This document shows, piece by piece, positions 32,496 to 43,402 of a stretch of 64,000 bases of DNA; the stretch's first letter is position 1, and every line of letters starts with the position of its first letter. The notes below the pieces were generated by a model, which ran no database searches, was not told the DNA's origin, and saw only the letters and a list, made by a program, of their open reading frames with translations. The position numbers and the translations under genes are program-made. This DNA comes from Gliomastix tumulicola. Taxonomy: Eukaryota > Ascomycota > Sordariomycetes > Hypocreales > Bionectriaceae. Location: assembly GCA_001599755.1 (NCBI GenBank), contig BCHX01000009.1:434001-498000 (forward strand). The letters run 5' to 3'.

Positions 32496-33800
32496 TCATT
32501 GGCCTGCAGCCCCCAGCCTGAAAAGCACCGGTTCCACCACACGCCTACCGTTACTGGCGGCACTTCCAGTCCGTCCCTTGTCCAGCCCTGGGCACACCAC
32601 CAGATTAGATCCAGCTGCCTCATATACAAAGTGCCAGTCCTGTGGCTGGGACAAGAGCATGTGGCCCAGCTTCGTGCACTCGATGGCCACATCCTGCAGA
32701 TGCCTCGTCTGCGCCTCGTGGCTTGCTCCATCGGGAGCCACGAAGTAAGACAGAACTGTGTTCAGTGCGCTGGCCAAGGCTCTCGCTTGCGGCCTGACTG
32801 TGGCTTCGATCACTGGTAAAGTCGAGCGATCGGCACGCTTCGGGTGAAGAAGGAAGGCAGAAAGACGTCGCCATTGGGACAGGGCGGTGGACGTGGCTGT
32901 GGACGGCGCATCAGCAGCGTTACTTCTCGGGGTCGCGGAATGAAGGGCACCTTGCTTACCTGGATCAATCTGACCTTCTGGCATGGACTGGATAAAGCTG
33001 GCAATAGGTGTCGGAAGCATGGACAAGGGCTTGCGCGAGTGTATGTCGATGCTCCAGAAGATCACTTGTGCGATGATGTGTCGCAACGCAGCCTGTTGCG
33101 TATCCGTCTTCATGCACAACGCAGCGACTACATCTGCATTCCGAGTGAATCCGAGCTTCACGAGAGCCTGCGAGAGCACCTCGACGCCCGTCGTCGGTCC
33201 AGAGGTGTAGTGAGTCTCGACATGCTGATCGATGAGCTGTCCCAGTGCCTGCAATTCGGTCTCGATGTCTCCGTCCGGGATCGTGTCGAGGAGGTATTGG
33301 TTGAGCTGCGTGTCGCCTGATGTAGGTACGATAGTCGCTGCAAGCGCAGTCTTCGCGTCGACTTTGTCCTCGACAAAGACAGGAGGAGCTACTCGGCTTC
33401 TGGCGTGTCGGAGGCGGCGACGGAGCAAGAGCCAGGCCACGGCGCAACCAAGCAGGATGCCGCCAATGGCACAGGCGACGGCCGCACCAGCGAGTGCACC
33501 TGTAGAAACTCCCGAAGCTCCTTTACTGTCAGTCGGCGAGATCGGAGTACTAGTAATGGTCGTGGTCTCGATCTCGACTGGAGTGGTAGAAGATTGTGCT
33601 TGGGACGCGACAGTCGTGGTAACGGTTGTTGTTGTGGCAGCTGGAGCAGGAACAACGGTAACCCCAGAGGGCCATGTTGCCTCGAGAGTCACTGTATCTG
33701 TGCGCTGCTCAGCAGGCACGGGTATGTAGAGGGTGATGGGAAGATTCGTGCCAACTGCCCAGCCATCCCATGTCGAATATTGAGCGAGTATCGCCGCCAT
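32496..33800 (-). CDS. Single-pass membrane protein of unknown function (434 aa)
   Basis: A single exon with ATG at 33800. Residues 1-100 are Thr/Ser/Val-rich (TTTTVTTTVASQ, likely O-glycosylated) with an N-terminal STWDGWAVGTNLPITLY. A transmembrane helix covers about 101-126 (ALAGAAVACAIGGILLGCAV), followed by a basic stop-transfer RRRLRHARSR. The C-terminal 300 residues are probably cytoplasmic and helical. There is no classical signal peptide, so it may be a reverse signal-anchor protein or may have a missed upstream exon. It is divergent from the Hsp70-like gene over 497 bp. The layout resembles fungal wall-sensor-like proteins, but no defined domain is visible. Confidence 0.72.
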   Translation of the reverse strand: MAAILAQYSTWDGWAVGTNLPITLYIPVPAEQRTDTVTLEATWPSGVTVVPAPAATTTTVTTTVASQAQSSTTPVEIETTTITSTPISPTDSKGASGVSTGALAGAAVACAIGGILLGCAVAWLLLRRRLRHARSRVAPPVFVEDKVDAKTALAATIVPTSGDTQLNQYLLDTIPDGDIETELQALGQLIDQHVETHYTSGPTTGVEVLSQALVKLGFTRNADVVAALCMKTDTQQAALRHIIAQVIFWSIDIHSRKPLSMLPTPIASFIQSMPEGQIDPGKQGALHSATPRSNAADAPSTATSTALSQWRRLSAFLLHPKRADRSTLPVIEATVRPQARALASALNTVLSYFVAPDGASHEAQTRHLQDVAIECTKLGHMLLSQPQDWHFVYEAAGSNLVVCPGLDKGRTGSAASNGRRVVEPVLFRLGAAGQ

Positions 33801-34297
33801 TGTTGAGAGATGAACAGCAAGCAGAAGAAGGGGAAGGAGAACGATGGACTTCCAGCAAGTGTCGACTGAAGAAGGGAAAAATCAGAGAAGTACCAAAACG
33901 AACGTAAAGGCCGTTGAGCGAAACAACCTGTGACGGCCAAACCAGGCAACGTGCGGCTGAATCCCGCACTAACGTGCTCAATCACACTGTAGGACTCATA
34001 CTGTGTGTTGGCTGTGCCGCTGCCCCTGCTCATCTAAAATTGGCCTCCAGCTTCCACTGCAGCCGTCGGTCTCAGGGCGGACACTTCACGCCTATCTAGG
34101 ACAAGCGCAGCTGCCTTGCATCGAAGCAGCCCCCCAAAACACAGGCCGCAACTTGGTTCGCAAAAAGAGGATGACCTTGGTGTGAGCACGTCATTAAGTG
34201 GTGAGACGCATGCTGTCTGCGAGCCACTTGAGCCTTCAGTTCTGAGCGACTGTGGCAGCTCTCTTCTTACTACTGACCCTGGGCATACACCGACGCA
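33801..34297. other. Divergent promoter region of the membrane protein and Hsp70-like gene
   Basis: The 497-bp region lies between two facing-away start codons. No distinctive element or additional gene was recognised. Confidence 0.45.
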
Positions 34298-36401
34298 ATG
34301 GAGAAGCAACCAGATGTGCTGGTATCAATCGACCTGGGCACAACATTTACAGGCATGTATTCACTGTGCACATCCCCTTCTGCGATCGATGGCTAACCCA
34401 TCATCCCAGGCGTCGCCTGGATGACGCCCAAGACACCAATCCAGGTGATCAACGATTGGCCAGGCAGTGTAGATCGGGGCGAACGAAAGGTCCCGACAAA
34501 GCTAGTCTACAATGCTGACGGCACACTGAGCTCATGGGGCTTCATGTGCGCAGACGACGATGAGCCGGGCTCGGGGAAGATCCAGCGCGAGTTCTTCAAG
34601 ATCTTCATCGACAAGGAGACCCTGGACGCGGCGCAGCAGCAGGGACTGTCCAGAGTACCGCGGGACACTGCCGAGGCGCGGGTCTTCCTGACAGACTATC
34701 TTCGTCAGGTTTATGCGCATATCAAGGAGAGCATAGAATTGCAGCTGGGGAGACGCAGTGGTTGGGCGGACCTTGCTGTCAAATTCCTTTTCAGTGTGCC
34801 CACCACGTGGACGAGCATGAGTCTCATCAACATCTTCAAGGGCGTCGTGCGTGACGCTGGATTCGGAATCGAAGGTCGGCTACACGAGGCGTTCGTAGAT
34901 CTGACAGAGGCAGAAGCCGCGTCGATTGCGACTCTCAAGACGAGTGCCATCAACTTCAACCCGGGTGATCTCTTCCTGGTCGTCGACGCCGGCGGAGGTA
35001 CAACCGATCTAGCACTCATGAAGGTCACTTCGACAGATCCGAGAGCCCCGCGCATGTCACAGGCAGCAGCAGTCCGGGGCATAGGCATTGGGTCGTCGCT
35101 CATTGATCGGGCCTTTATCCGGCTCGTCAAGCAGAGGCTTCTTCAACATCCAGATGCCCAGGACAAGCTTCCATCTGAGCTCGCGACAGTCATGGCGAGC
35201 GGCCACCATTTCAAGACCATCAAGCACAAGTTCGGGGAGAAGGTCTGGATGCAAGATACGTTCAAGATGCCCATGGAGGGCGTCGCTTTTGACTTCAACC
35301 ATGAGGGGCTCAGAGTCGAAAATGGCCGGATGTTGTTTGGCAAGTGAGTCGACATGCACATACTCCTTACTCGATATTCATTTTCTAACCCCCGACAGAG
35401 AGGAGATACAGGCTCTATTTGATGTCCAGATCCAGGGCATTCTTGGCCAGATCAAAGACCAGTTAGACTGGATGCAGCGAAACGGAAAGATGGAACAGGT
35501 GGTAAGTAATCATGAGCCCCATCAGCTCGATATACCGTCTAAACTGTGACGGTAGGAATACATGATCCTGGCCGGGGGTCTCGGGAGCTCAGTCTACGTG
35601 CGGGAGACCATCCAGCAAAGCCTTCTGCACTTCCATCAGCCGAACGCGCGCAGGATGACCGTCATTCCGTGCCAGGAGCCCCAGCTCGTCGTCGTACGAG
35701 GCCTTCTTCTAGATCGACAACAGAAGATGGAGACGGGGAACAAGGAGGTGCTGGAGTCAAGAATCGCACGAATGAGCTACGGCGTCGTCGTGCAGGAGCC
35801 ATACGACCCTCTCATTCATCACATGGACGAGGATATTCGACAGGATCCTTTTGATCCGAAGAAGAAGTGGGCAATGAACCAAATCCAATGGCTCATTCAC
35901 AAGGTGCGCTGTCGACTAATACCTTCCTTCCCAGCGATAAATCATGCTAATCTCGCTGTCTATAGGGTGATACCATCCAGCCAAACTCCACGTTGAACAA
36001 GCCCTTCGAAATCAGACTCGCTTCAGCGGAAGCGACAAGATCTTGGGAAGCAGAGATCTGGGCATCTGACTATGAATTCGCCTTTCTGCCCCGAAGCGTG
36101 AAACAACGTATGTCCGAGACACCTGCAACATATTCCTCCTATGCAATGGTTGCTAATTTTTTTCATCTCAGGCGGAGCTTCCAAAGTCTGCTCCCTAAAG
36201 AGCAACCTCACAGGTGTCCAACAGGGACAAATCATTCAGGTGAAGAAGCGGCGATCCTGGTTCCGGAAGGGGTTCTCTTTCATGATCCTGCCCTTCGAGC
36301 TGCGCGTCTTCGTCGCTCCGGCGGATCTACGCTTTGAACTTTGGTTCGACGGCTATTGCTTCTCAGGACACCATGACCCCATCGCTGTGACGTGGGATTA
36401 G
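34298..36401 (+). CDS. Hsp70/HSPA12-like ATPase, six exons
   Basis: Exons are 34298-34352, 34410-35343, 35399-35501, 35556-35903, 35966-36107 and 36172-36401, encoding 603 residues. Actin/Hsp70-type ATPase motifs are visible in order: phosphate 1 SIDLGTTFTGVAW (residues 10-22), phosphate 2 VDAGGGTTDLALM (about 209-221) and the adenosine motif ILAGGLGSS (368-376). There is no classical Hsp70 peptide-binding domain with an EEVD tail, which fits the divergent HSPA12-like group common in filamentous fungi. The first intron (34353-34409) needs a GC donor (GCATGT) to join TTFTG to VAWM; no GT donor keeps the frame. The remaining introns are GT-AG. It lies between two HET genes. Function is unknown; an ATP-dependent switch or chaperone-like role is possible. 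Confidence 0.88.
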
Positions 36402-36820
36402 AGACGCGATAAACAGAGCCTATGTGAGGTAGTGTATGATGAACACAGTGTACGATAGCTACCGGTTGACAATAATATTGTTCTTTTTCGATGCCGTCGT
36501 TGTACGTGCGAGATGGTGGATGCTGGTTCTTGAGGCTGCTCCCCCGGCATAGTGGAAGACAGCTGGCCTCATACAGCAGGGATGCATGTTGCTTGGGTGT
36601 CTCACCGCCTCCACGGCCAGATGAGGAAACCAGAAACCACCTAGCGTCTAACCGGCTTCTTTGCATGTAAATGCGCGATTATTCACCGTCCATGGCACCG
36701 TCGCCCACATAGTAGCAAGCTCTACCTACCTTCGTCCCAATTTCGGCTGATATACATTCCCTTGTGTGGGCCGTTCCATGTCATCTATCTCTAGAGGAGC
36801 TACTCTCTCGAGATCGATTG
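36402..36820. other. Spacer between the Hsp70-like gene and HET 2
   Basis: This 419-bp spacer contains the HET 2 promoter. The frame of HET 2 extends upstream to 36764, but only from a GTG codon. No other gene was seen. Confidence 0.45.
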
Positions 36821-39313
36821 ATGCCGGCAGACGAGGAGCAGAGGAGGTCCAGCACGTGGAGAGGTCTCTTCCGCAAGACAGATTCCCAAAACGATGCTTC
36901 AGGCACTTCCCCCAGACTTTGCAGCAATTGCCAGATTTGGGAGACCCCGCCATCCAAATTCCCCGAAAGCCGATTCGACGACTGGCCGAAGATTGACCCC
37001 AATCGCTTCAGCACGGAGGATGTTGCCCTGCGTTCTCCCTGGAACATCGTCTACAAGAACGGGAAAAATCTGGCATTCCACTCGCTCGACTCCTCATCGG
37101 CATTCAAAGACGATTGCGTTGTTTGTGTCGTGATCAAATCAGCCGTTGTCGAATCTTTGGAAGAGGGAACGGCGAATGTCAGGGTCGCTCCTTGGAGGCC
37201 GCTCCCTGTCAGTTACCATTTCTCTACCAGCCCTTTCTCGGCAGACGAAGGTCGACAGGCAGTCATCCAGCCATTGACCAGGGCATCGTTACCGATTTGT
37301 ATCTCCTCAGCATCAGGAGCAGCGGGCTGGAGTCGACAGTATAACACTCTGACGGTCGACTTGGAGCTTCAGTACGACGAAAATGGTCGCGGACCACAGG
37401 CTGTCTCCCGATGGACTCCAACAAAAATAGACACCGGCCTAATTCGTCAGTGGCTAGCCAACTGTCGCCAGGATCATGGCCCAAGCTGCAACGAGCTCAT
37501 CGTCAACTCGCCACTTCCCTCCGGCTTCAGATGCATTGATACGCGCAAATGGTGTGTCACAGAGGTCAACGATTCTGACGAATACCTGGCGCTCAGCTAT
37601 GTCTGGGCCGCGGCGACATCTCCCTCATCACAAGCAGGAGAGGAGCCTTTCCAGCTGAAACTCGCCAGCGTGGAGGAGCTCGGATGCGAGAACTCCCTTC
37701 GATCCGACCAAGTGCCAGACCTCATAGCCGACGCCATCCGACTCTGTTCCGAGATCGGCTTCAGATATCTTTGGGTTGACAGACTCTGCATTATTCAAGA
37801 TGGGGGCGCTTTGAAGCAGGAGCAGATCATCAACATGGATGCCGTCTATCACAATGCCGCAATGACGATATGTGTACTCTGGGGGTCGGGACTAGGCGGC
37901 ATCCCAGGCACCTCGAAGACATCCCGAAAGATGAGTCTGGATGGCAAGCCATGGCAGCTCTACGAGAGCCTTGCTGTTTCCCCGGGAAGCAGATACGGGG
38001 TGCACGACTCTGCGTGGAACACCCGAGGGTGGACGTACCAGGAAAAGGTGCTGTCCAGACGCCATCTTTTCATTGAGGGGAGTCATTCCTACCTCAGCTG
38101 CATGTCCGAGACGGGCGTGTCCGACTCCCCCTTTCATCGATCAGTAGCCCTGGATGGGCCGGAGAGGGGAATAAGATTGCGGTCAACGCCATCCGAAGAT
38201 GCTCAGATCAACGCTCCATCAAAATCTCCGATGCGGCTCTACAACTTTTCGGTCGAGGAGTACACCGGGCGCAAGCTGTCCTTCGACAGCGACGCCATGA
38301 ATGCGTTCATGGGTGTGGCCAACATCTTTGCTAAGCAGCACAAGACGGCTCTGCTTGCCTGCCTGCCCGAACGACACCTTTTCCAAGCTCTCCTATGGAA
38401 TCGCACCGGCGAGGTCTCGAGGCCCAGGGTCGTCTCTCCGGGGGAGCCACCGATCCCCAGCTGGAGCTGGGCGGCATCGGAAGGCACCGCGAGCTACGGC
38501 AGGATGCGCTGGCACTTCCGCGAACGGCCGTATACCCTCTACTCTGCCTCTGAGACGCTCATCGGGAATCTTGCGCGTTTCTACTGCGTGGATCTCGACG
38601 AGTCTTCGAGGGTGAGACTCAGGGAGCTCGAGGAGGTACGGATATGGTTCCCGATGCCAGGCGATGCCATCAGCCAACAAAGCAGTAGCAATTATGCGGA
38701 AAAGATCATAAGCTTCGCAGATAGCCCTCTCTCGGCTATGGGCGGCGAGGACAGCCTGCAGCTATGGCGTGATTGCGTCCACAGCCCCTGGGAGGCTGAT
38801 CGGCATGCCGAAGTCAGCCATTCTGGTCTCCCTGCAGCCCTTGCTCCGGGCTGCTTAGTCTTCAACAGCACTTTTACTTTGGTCACACTTCGACTGCCCA
38901 GCAAGTTCGTCCCCGTTGACTCCGAAGATCCCTCCAAGGCACCGTCCGTGAACCTGGACATGGTCGATAAGGACGGGAACATAGTCGGACAGGTATTTCC
39001 CCTGTCAGAAGGAGAGGCATCAAAGATCGCACAAACGGGCGAGGGGTATGGCGTTGTCGTTCTCGGCGCCACCGTCGCGGAGAGGCTCAGAAGAGTTGAC
39101 TGGGGAGGCGAGGGCATAAGCAATCTCGTCGCGCGGACGGGCGAGACCAAGACCTCCTGGAAGCAGAGGACAGAGGGCGAGGATCCATGGGCGCTTATCG
39201 TCCTGATTTTGCGCACTGAGAGCGGTATTTCGCGTCGGGTCGCTCTCGGGGCGGTGAACCCTCAAGCATGGACGGAAGCAAAGCCTGAGTGGCGGAGGAT
39301 TTTTCTCGCGTAG
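36821..39313 (+). CDS. HET-domain protein 2
   Basis: A single exon of 830 residues from the first ATG in frame (MPADEEQRRSSTWRG). The N-terminal part has CSNCQIWE and CVVCVVIK, similar in layout to HET 1. The HET domain runs from about residue 255 (YLALSYVWAAAT) through FRYLWVDRLCIIQDG and MDAVYHNAAMTIC to WNTRGWTYQEKVLSRRHLF near residue 400. The FRYLWVDRLCI motif is typical of the family. The C-terminal 400 residues lack a known domain apart from the PIPSWSWAA block common in HET proteins. It is likely a non-self recognition or cell-death regulator; the partner is unknown. Confidence 0.92.
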   Translation: MPADEEQRRSSTWRGLFRKTDSQNDASGTSPRLCSNCQIWETPPSKFPESRFDDWPKIDPNRFSTEDVALRSPWNIVYKNGKNLAFHSLDSSSAFKDDCVVCVVIKSAVVESLEEGTANVRVAPWRPLPVSYHFSTSPFSADEGRQAVIQPLTRASLPICISSASGAAGWSRQYNTLTVDLELQYDENGRGPQAVSRWTPTKIDTGLIRQWLANCRQDHGPSCNELIVNSPLPSGFRCIDTRKWCVTEVNDSDEYLALSYVWAAATSPSSQAGEEPFQLKLASVEELGCENSLRSDQVPDLIADAIRLCSEIGFRYLWVDRLCIIQDGGALKQEQIINMDAVYHNAAMTICVLWGSGLGGIPGTSKTSRKMSLDGKPWQLYESLAVSPGSRYGVHDSAWNTRGWTYQEKVLSRRHLFIEGSHSYLSCMSETGVSDSPFHRSVALDGPERGIRLRSTPSEDAQINAPSKSPMRLYNFSVEEYTGRKLSFDSDAMNAFMGVANIFAKQHKTALLACLPERHLFQALLWNRTGEVSRPRVVSPGEPPIPSWSWAASEGTASYGRMRWHFRERPYTLYSASETLIGNLARFYCVDLDESSRVRLRELEEVRIWFPMPGDAISQQSSSNYAEKIISFADSPLSAMGGEDSLQLWRDCVHSPWEADRHAEVSHSGLPAALAPGCLVFNSTFTLVTLRLPSKFVPVDSEDPSKAPSVNLDMVDKDGNIVGQVFPLSEGEASKIAQTGEGYGVVVLGATVAERLRRVDWGGEGISNLVARTGETKTSWKQRTEGEDPWALIVLILRTESGISRRVALGAVNPQAWTEAKPEWRRIFLA

Positions 39314-40050
39314 CTCGGGTAACATGAAGCAAGCAGAACGATGAGGGTGAAGGAGGGTGAAGGAGGGGAGCGTGATGGGGCATCAGCCGGGGGAGGTGTA
39401 TCTGAATTCTGGAGAAGTATTTCCTCATACATCCCGCCGAGGGTAGACAGTGAGCCAGTCACACGAAGGTGTCAAGTGGTGGAAGAAAAACATGAGCTAT
39501 ATACAAGCCTAGATTGTATGGTCACATAGCTCAAGTATTTCTTCCACTTCGCAGGTATCCTGTGACGGCAGATGGCAATCGAAGCGCTTTGGAGAAGCTG
39601 TATGGCGCTGCATGGCGTCTGCCCGTGACCAAACACCGCCTATGCTCACAGTCCTTTCACCCTCGTCACCTCTACTCCTTCTCACCTGGACTGATGCCCT
39701 CGCGCAGCACAGGCGACTACAGCCCTTGTGAAAGTGATCATCATAATTATCCCCGAAAGTCCTCCGGCTCGCTCACTCTGCACCTACCCGCGCCGAGTAT
39801 GCAAGTTTGTGAGAGGTCCCGCGCGGGGCCTCATGCATCAACCCGCGTTCCGAGGCCGACGACACAAACGCAGAAGCCAACAAACCGAGGACGCTGAAAT
39901 TCCAAAATTCTCAGGCAAACCTCCAATTTTCTTCTCACCGTCACCAGCTGAACGTCGCCGCACCAACACACCTCCATATCTCCTCATCTACTATCCCATC
40001 ACGACCCGCCGCATCGTCAACTTCCAGCTCAACTCAGTCCCAGCACCAAG
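39314..40050. other. Intergenic region upstream of the Cys-rich small protein
   Basis: This 737-bp region includes a purine-rich GAGGGTGAAG-type repeat around 39340-39370 and a CT-rich stretch near the 40051 start. No gene was recognised. Confidence 0.45.
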
Positions 40051-40437
40051 ATGTCATCCGATCAGGTCGCAGTATTCCAGGCAGCATCTCCCCAGGCGGG
40101 TCAGAAGCGGCACCAGAGCAGCACCTCTCCGCATCCTTCCATCCAAGTCTTTGCCACCACGCCGCCGTCCTCGCCCGACTCTCCGTCTCAGCAGCCCAAC
40201 GCTCAGGCCCTCCCAGTTCTACCAACGTCTACCCTGACGCCGCCGCCTCCTCCCCGAGCCTCGGAGAACAGTTGTCTGGTGGAGCGTTCCTCTGCCGAGA
40301 AGATGTCCTCCCAGGAGTCGGACCAGTCCGACGACGATGAGTTCCTTGGGCTGACTGGGCCGCAGTGTGTCTTCTGCGACATGTGTCTGGACACCGAGCC
40401 GCCCTGCTGCTGCCCTGCTTGCGAGCTGCCCAACTAA
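40051..40437 (+). CDS. Small Pro/Ser-rich protein with Cys-rich C-terminus (128 aa)
   Basis: A single exon from the ATG at 40051, in good context after a long CT-rich leader. Residues 1-80 are Ser/Pro/Gln-rich and likely disordered (TPPSSPDSPSQQP, TLTPPPPPR), followed by an acidic patch (DQSDDDEF). The last 25 residues carry seven Cys (CVFCDMCLD, then CCCPACELPN), a pattern that could bind zinc. No signal peptide is seen. No family was recognised. An intron that extends the coding region past 40437 cannot be excluded. Confidence 0.6.
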   Translation: MSSDQVAVFQAASPQAGQKRHQSSTSPHPSIQVFATTPPSSPDSPSQQPNAQALPVLPTSTLTPPPPPRASENSCLVERSSAEKMSSQESDQSDDDEFLGLTGPQCVFCDMCLDTEPPCCCPACELPN

Positions 40438-40923
40438 GGTGCAGGCCTCGAGGTGAGTCTACTTCCCGTGCTATCGCGCCGCTGGCATGCTGAGACGACA
40501 TAAGATCACATCATCTCGACAAGACGCCAGCCTCTAATCGAGCCGCCGCCACCGAGTCGTTCCGACATACCATGGGTTTAGTTCATTAGATATCACGGAC
40601 TGGGGGACATTTAGGATAAAAGTGGTGTATTGGGGTTCTTCTCTTCCCCTCCAAAATGCCAGAGATGAGAAGCAGGACGGACCAAATCAGGTCGGGTTCG
40701 TCCACATCAGCGATACGAATATGAAAGGTTCTATCAAACTCGCCATTGCCGCGTGAATTGTGTTGTTCTTTCTTAATCCACTGCTGCTGCCCGCCTGTTA
40801 TCGTCAGTTCAGTGCTACCTCTTCCAAATCCTACCTCCCGGGCTAAACACACCACCCCCTCACCAAATTCATCAGCTCACCACTTACATGGCCCACCTCC
40901 TCCCTACATCAGCGAAGGCAAGT
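40438..40923. other. Convergent spacer
   Basis: This 486-bp spacer lies between the ends of the Cys-rich small protein (+) and the AA9 LPMO (-). No additional gene was recognised. Confidence 0.45.
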
Positions 40924-41995
40924 CTAGCCAGACCAAACGGCGGGGCCAGGCATCTGGTAGGCGCCGCCGGAACCCCAGAAGTTGTAGCTGAGGGCCGGGT
41001 CAGAGGTGGAGTAGACACCAGGAATCTTGACGAGAGGGCTGGGTTTGGCCGTGCCGGAGCCGCCCACGATTCGGATCTGGGCGCATTCAACGTCTTTGGG
41101 GGAAGTCAGTTAGCCGTCATATCCAGACATCAGACTAGTCAAGTGAAGTGGTGATACTTACAGAACTAGGGACAAGGTTGAGACGTCAGCTTTGCTATCA
41201 TGAGAGTAAACCGCAAAAGTCAGCGTCCGAGATGGCCTGGATCATACCTGAGGCTTTCCAACATCTATACTCAAACATATTAGCATCATTACAATGGCTT
41301 TAGGGACTGAGGGAGACTCACGGTTCTCATGGATACCAATATGCTCGCCGCGGAGGAGATACTCTCCATCCTCGAGCGTGGAGGGCAGGGTGAACTCCAT
41401 GGTGTACGCCATCCATGTACCCCAGCCCTCGTTCCTGTTAGGGGAGCCAACCGGGCCAGATTCCCAGCTATGACGACGTCAGTTCGGCCTCACTACGGTA
41501 GAGATGAAAAGTCACGTACACCTTGAACCAGTCTCCAGAGCCGTCGTAGCCGCTGACGGAACCGGGGGCCTTGGACATGTAGAAGAAGCCCGGGCCGGGA
41601 TGCTCGATGAACTCGTTGTTGAAGACCTTCAGGCCGATGCGGTCGCCGGCCTTGACCTCGTAGGTGCCGGTTCCTGAGTTGGCTTGGGCGCCCTTGTTGC
41701 ATCGAAGGTCGTTCCTGATCAAGATGTCAGCGATGATTAGCACATGCTAGTTAGGATGTCCAGACTTACGAGTTGACGATCTCCATGAAGGATGGGTTGT
41801 ACGAGTTGGAGTTCCTTCGAACGTAGTCATACTCGCCACCGATCTGCTGGCCGTTGACCATCACTACATCGCCGTGTCAGTACTCTCTTTGGAGTTGGCC
41901 AGGACAGGGGACTTACAGATGTTGAAGATGTAGTGGGCGTTGACGATGGGAGCGGACAGCAGGGCTGCAGCCGCGAGCTGAAGAAACTTGACCAT
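40924..41995 (-). CDS. AA9 lytic polysaccharide monooxygenase, seven exons
   Basis: Exons are 41995-41917, 41863-41770, 41714-41520, 41467-41322, 41264-41248, 41165-41162 and 41093-40924; all introns are GT-AG, giving 234 residues. A signal peptide (MVKFLQLAAAALLSAPIVNA) is followed by the N-terminal His of the histidine brace at residue 21. The second copper His is His96 (EFIEHPGPGFFY) and the axial Tyr is Tyr179 in QFYVEC. The Cys pair is 63/182. AA9 enzymes oxidatively cleave cellulose or related glucans outside the cell. Exon 5 is 17 nt and exon 6 only 4 nt; the latter encodes Phe178 and the first base of the axial Tyr codon. There is no CBM1 module. A TATA box is at 42094-42101. Confidence 0.92.
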
Positions 41996-42093
41996 GGCGG
42001 GCGAGTGTAGTTTGGCTTGATGGACAGATCTGCTTTGAGTGTCAAGGATGAGGGTTATCAAACTCAAGCATGTTATTCCTAGGGAGCAACATC

Positions 42094-42101
42094 TATTTAT
42101 A
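42094..42101 (-). promoter_or_regulatory. TATA box of the AA9 LPMO gene
   Basis: Read on the minus strand this is TATAAATA, about 99 bases upstream of the LPMO ATG at 41995. Confidence 0.55.
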
Positions 42102-42410
42102 CTCATATTCCCTGCTGATAGCATCTTCTCCCGTGGTAATCTGCCGGCTTGCCAGGTGTTTTCCTTTTACCGCCCCGTCGAGAGGGAGCATCATCTATTC
42201 TCGAACAGCCGAGAAGACCCTGAAACGGCTATGATCTTCGCATCCTCTTGAGTTCCCGCTCCGTGAAATTTCCAAATCCAGCATGTGCGGATGACGCTCT
42301 CGCGATGCGATTGGGCACGCATAACCGGGTAAACACGCCGGGAAGTGGGATGGGAAACTTTAGAGCTCGACGGCGCATGACTATATAAACGACCTGTCGG
42401 GCTGATTCGC

Positions 42411-42430
42411 GGGGGAGGGGAGGGGAGGGG
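42411..42430. repeat. G-rich (GGGGA)n run
   Basis: A short run of G4-5 blocks separated by single A, with possible G-quadruplex character, about 420 bases upstream of the LPMO start. Confidence 0.7.
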
Positions 42431-43402
42431 CCACGACATCTACCGCAAAGGCAGAAGTCCATTATGCTTATGCTTCGGCCGAGTCATGATGACCGGATGT
42501 TACGCACTAGGGGGGGTAATCAGATGGTTGAAACATTGTGCGTTGGTCCGTGTCGCCTCTCCACGGGTCTGCCTTCTCCGTGATTCGAAACAGGATGCCA
42601 AGGCACCAAGTACATCCTCAAGAAGGACACGGGGGGACAAGGACGCAGCGTGTGGCTATGAGATTGCGAGACTACCCAAAGACGACAAGAGGTTTCGAGA
42701 TAAGACCCCCGTAGGTATAACACCAAGGAAAGGGGAAGGGCCGCATGCAAGAGTCCCAAGTGTTAGCCTGCCCGTGTGTCATGCCTCAGCCGTGGTGCAA
42801 GGCACTCTATCAAGCCACTTCCTTTGCCGCTCGTAGATGCCGTCAAGTGCCGTCAAAGCTTCCGGCGCGCCATAGGCTTCAGTGCCCAGGACGGACCTGA
42901 TTGCCAAACTTCGTGCCAGCTCAAGCGCGATGTCGATTATCTTCGTCCGAGAGGCCAAAAGGAGACGAGTGGCAGGCGAAGACTCTGGTAAGAGCAGGAG
43001 ATAGCCGTCGGGGGACATGCACCCTGATCATAGTACCGATAAGGCAACGCCGGACATCAACAAGACGGGTCCGAGGACCGAGAAAGGCCTGTTGCAAGCC
43101 GAGTCAGAGACTGATGTCAGCAGATCCCGAACATGACAGATGATGCAAGACGGCCGGCAGGCAATGCGAAGGGTAGATGTGCCCTGGGATATATTGAAAA
43201 AGGAAACAAATCAGCTGTGCGCCGCTATCATTACAAAGTCGTAGTAATCGCTCGTCAAAGACAAATACAACACCTCCTCCCAGGTTCTGTTGGAGTTGGC
43301 ATCCCTTCCACACCTCCGTATCTCGCCTTGTGTCTCCCACAGGGCCGGGTGCTATATCCCATCATCCAGCTATTCCATGCATAAGACACGACACATGTGT
43401 CT

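Larger units (their letters stand above)
41996..43402. other. Intergenic region upstream of the LPMO
   Basis: This 1.4-kb region includes the LPMO promoter, an orphan TATATAAA (42382-42389, plus strand) and a G-rich (GGGGA)n run at 42411-42430. No convincing gene or RNA was recognised. Confidence 0.5.
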
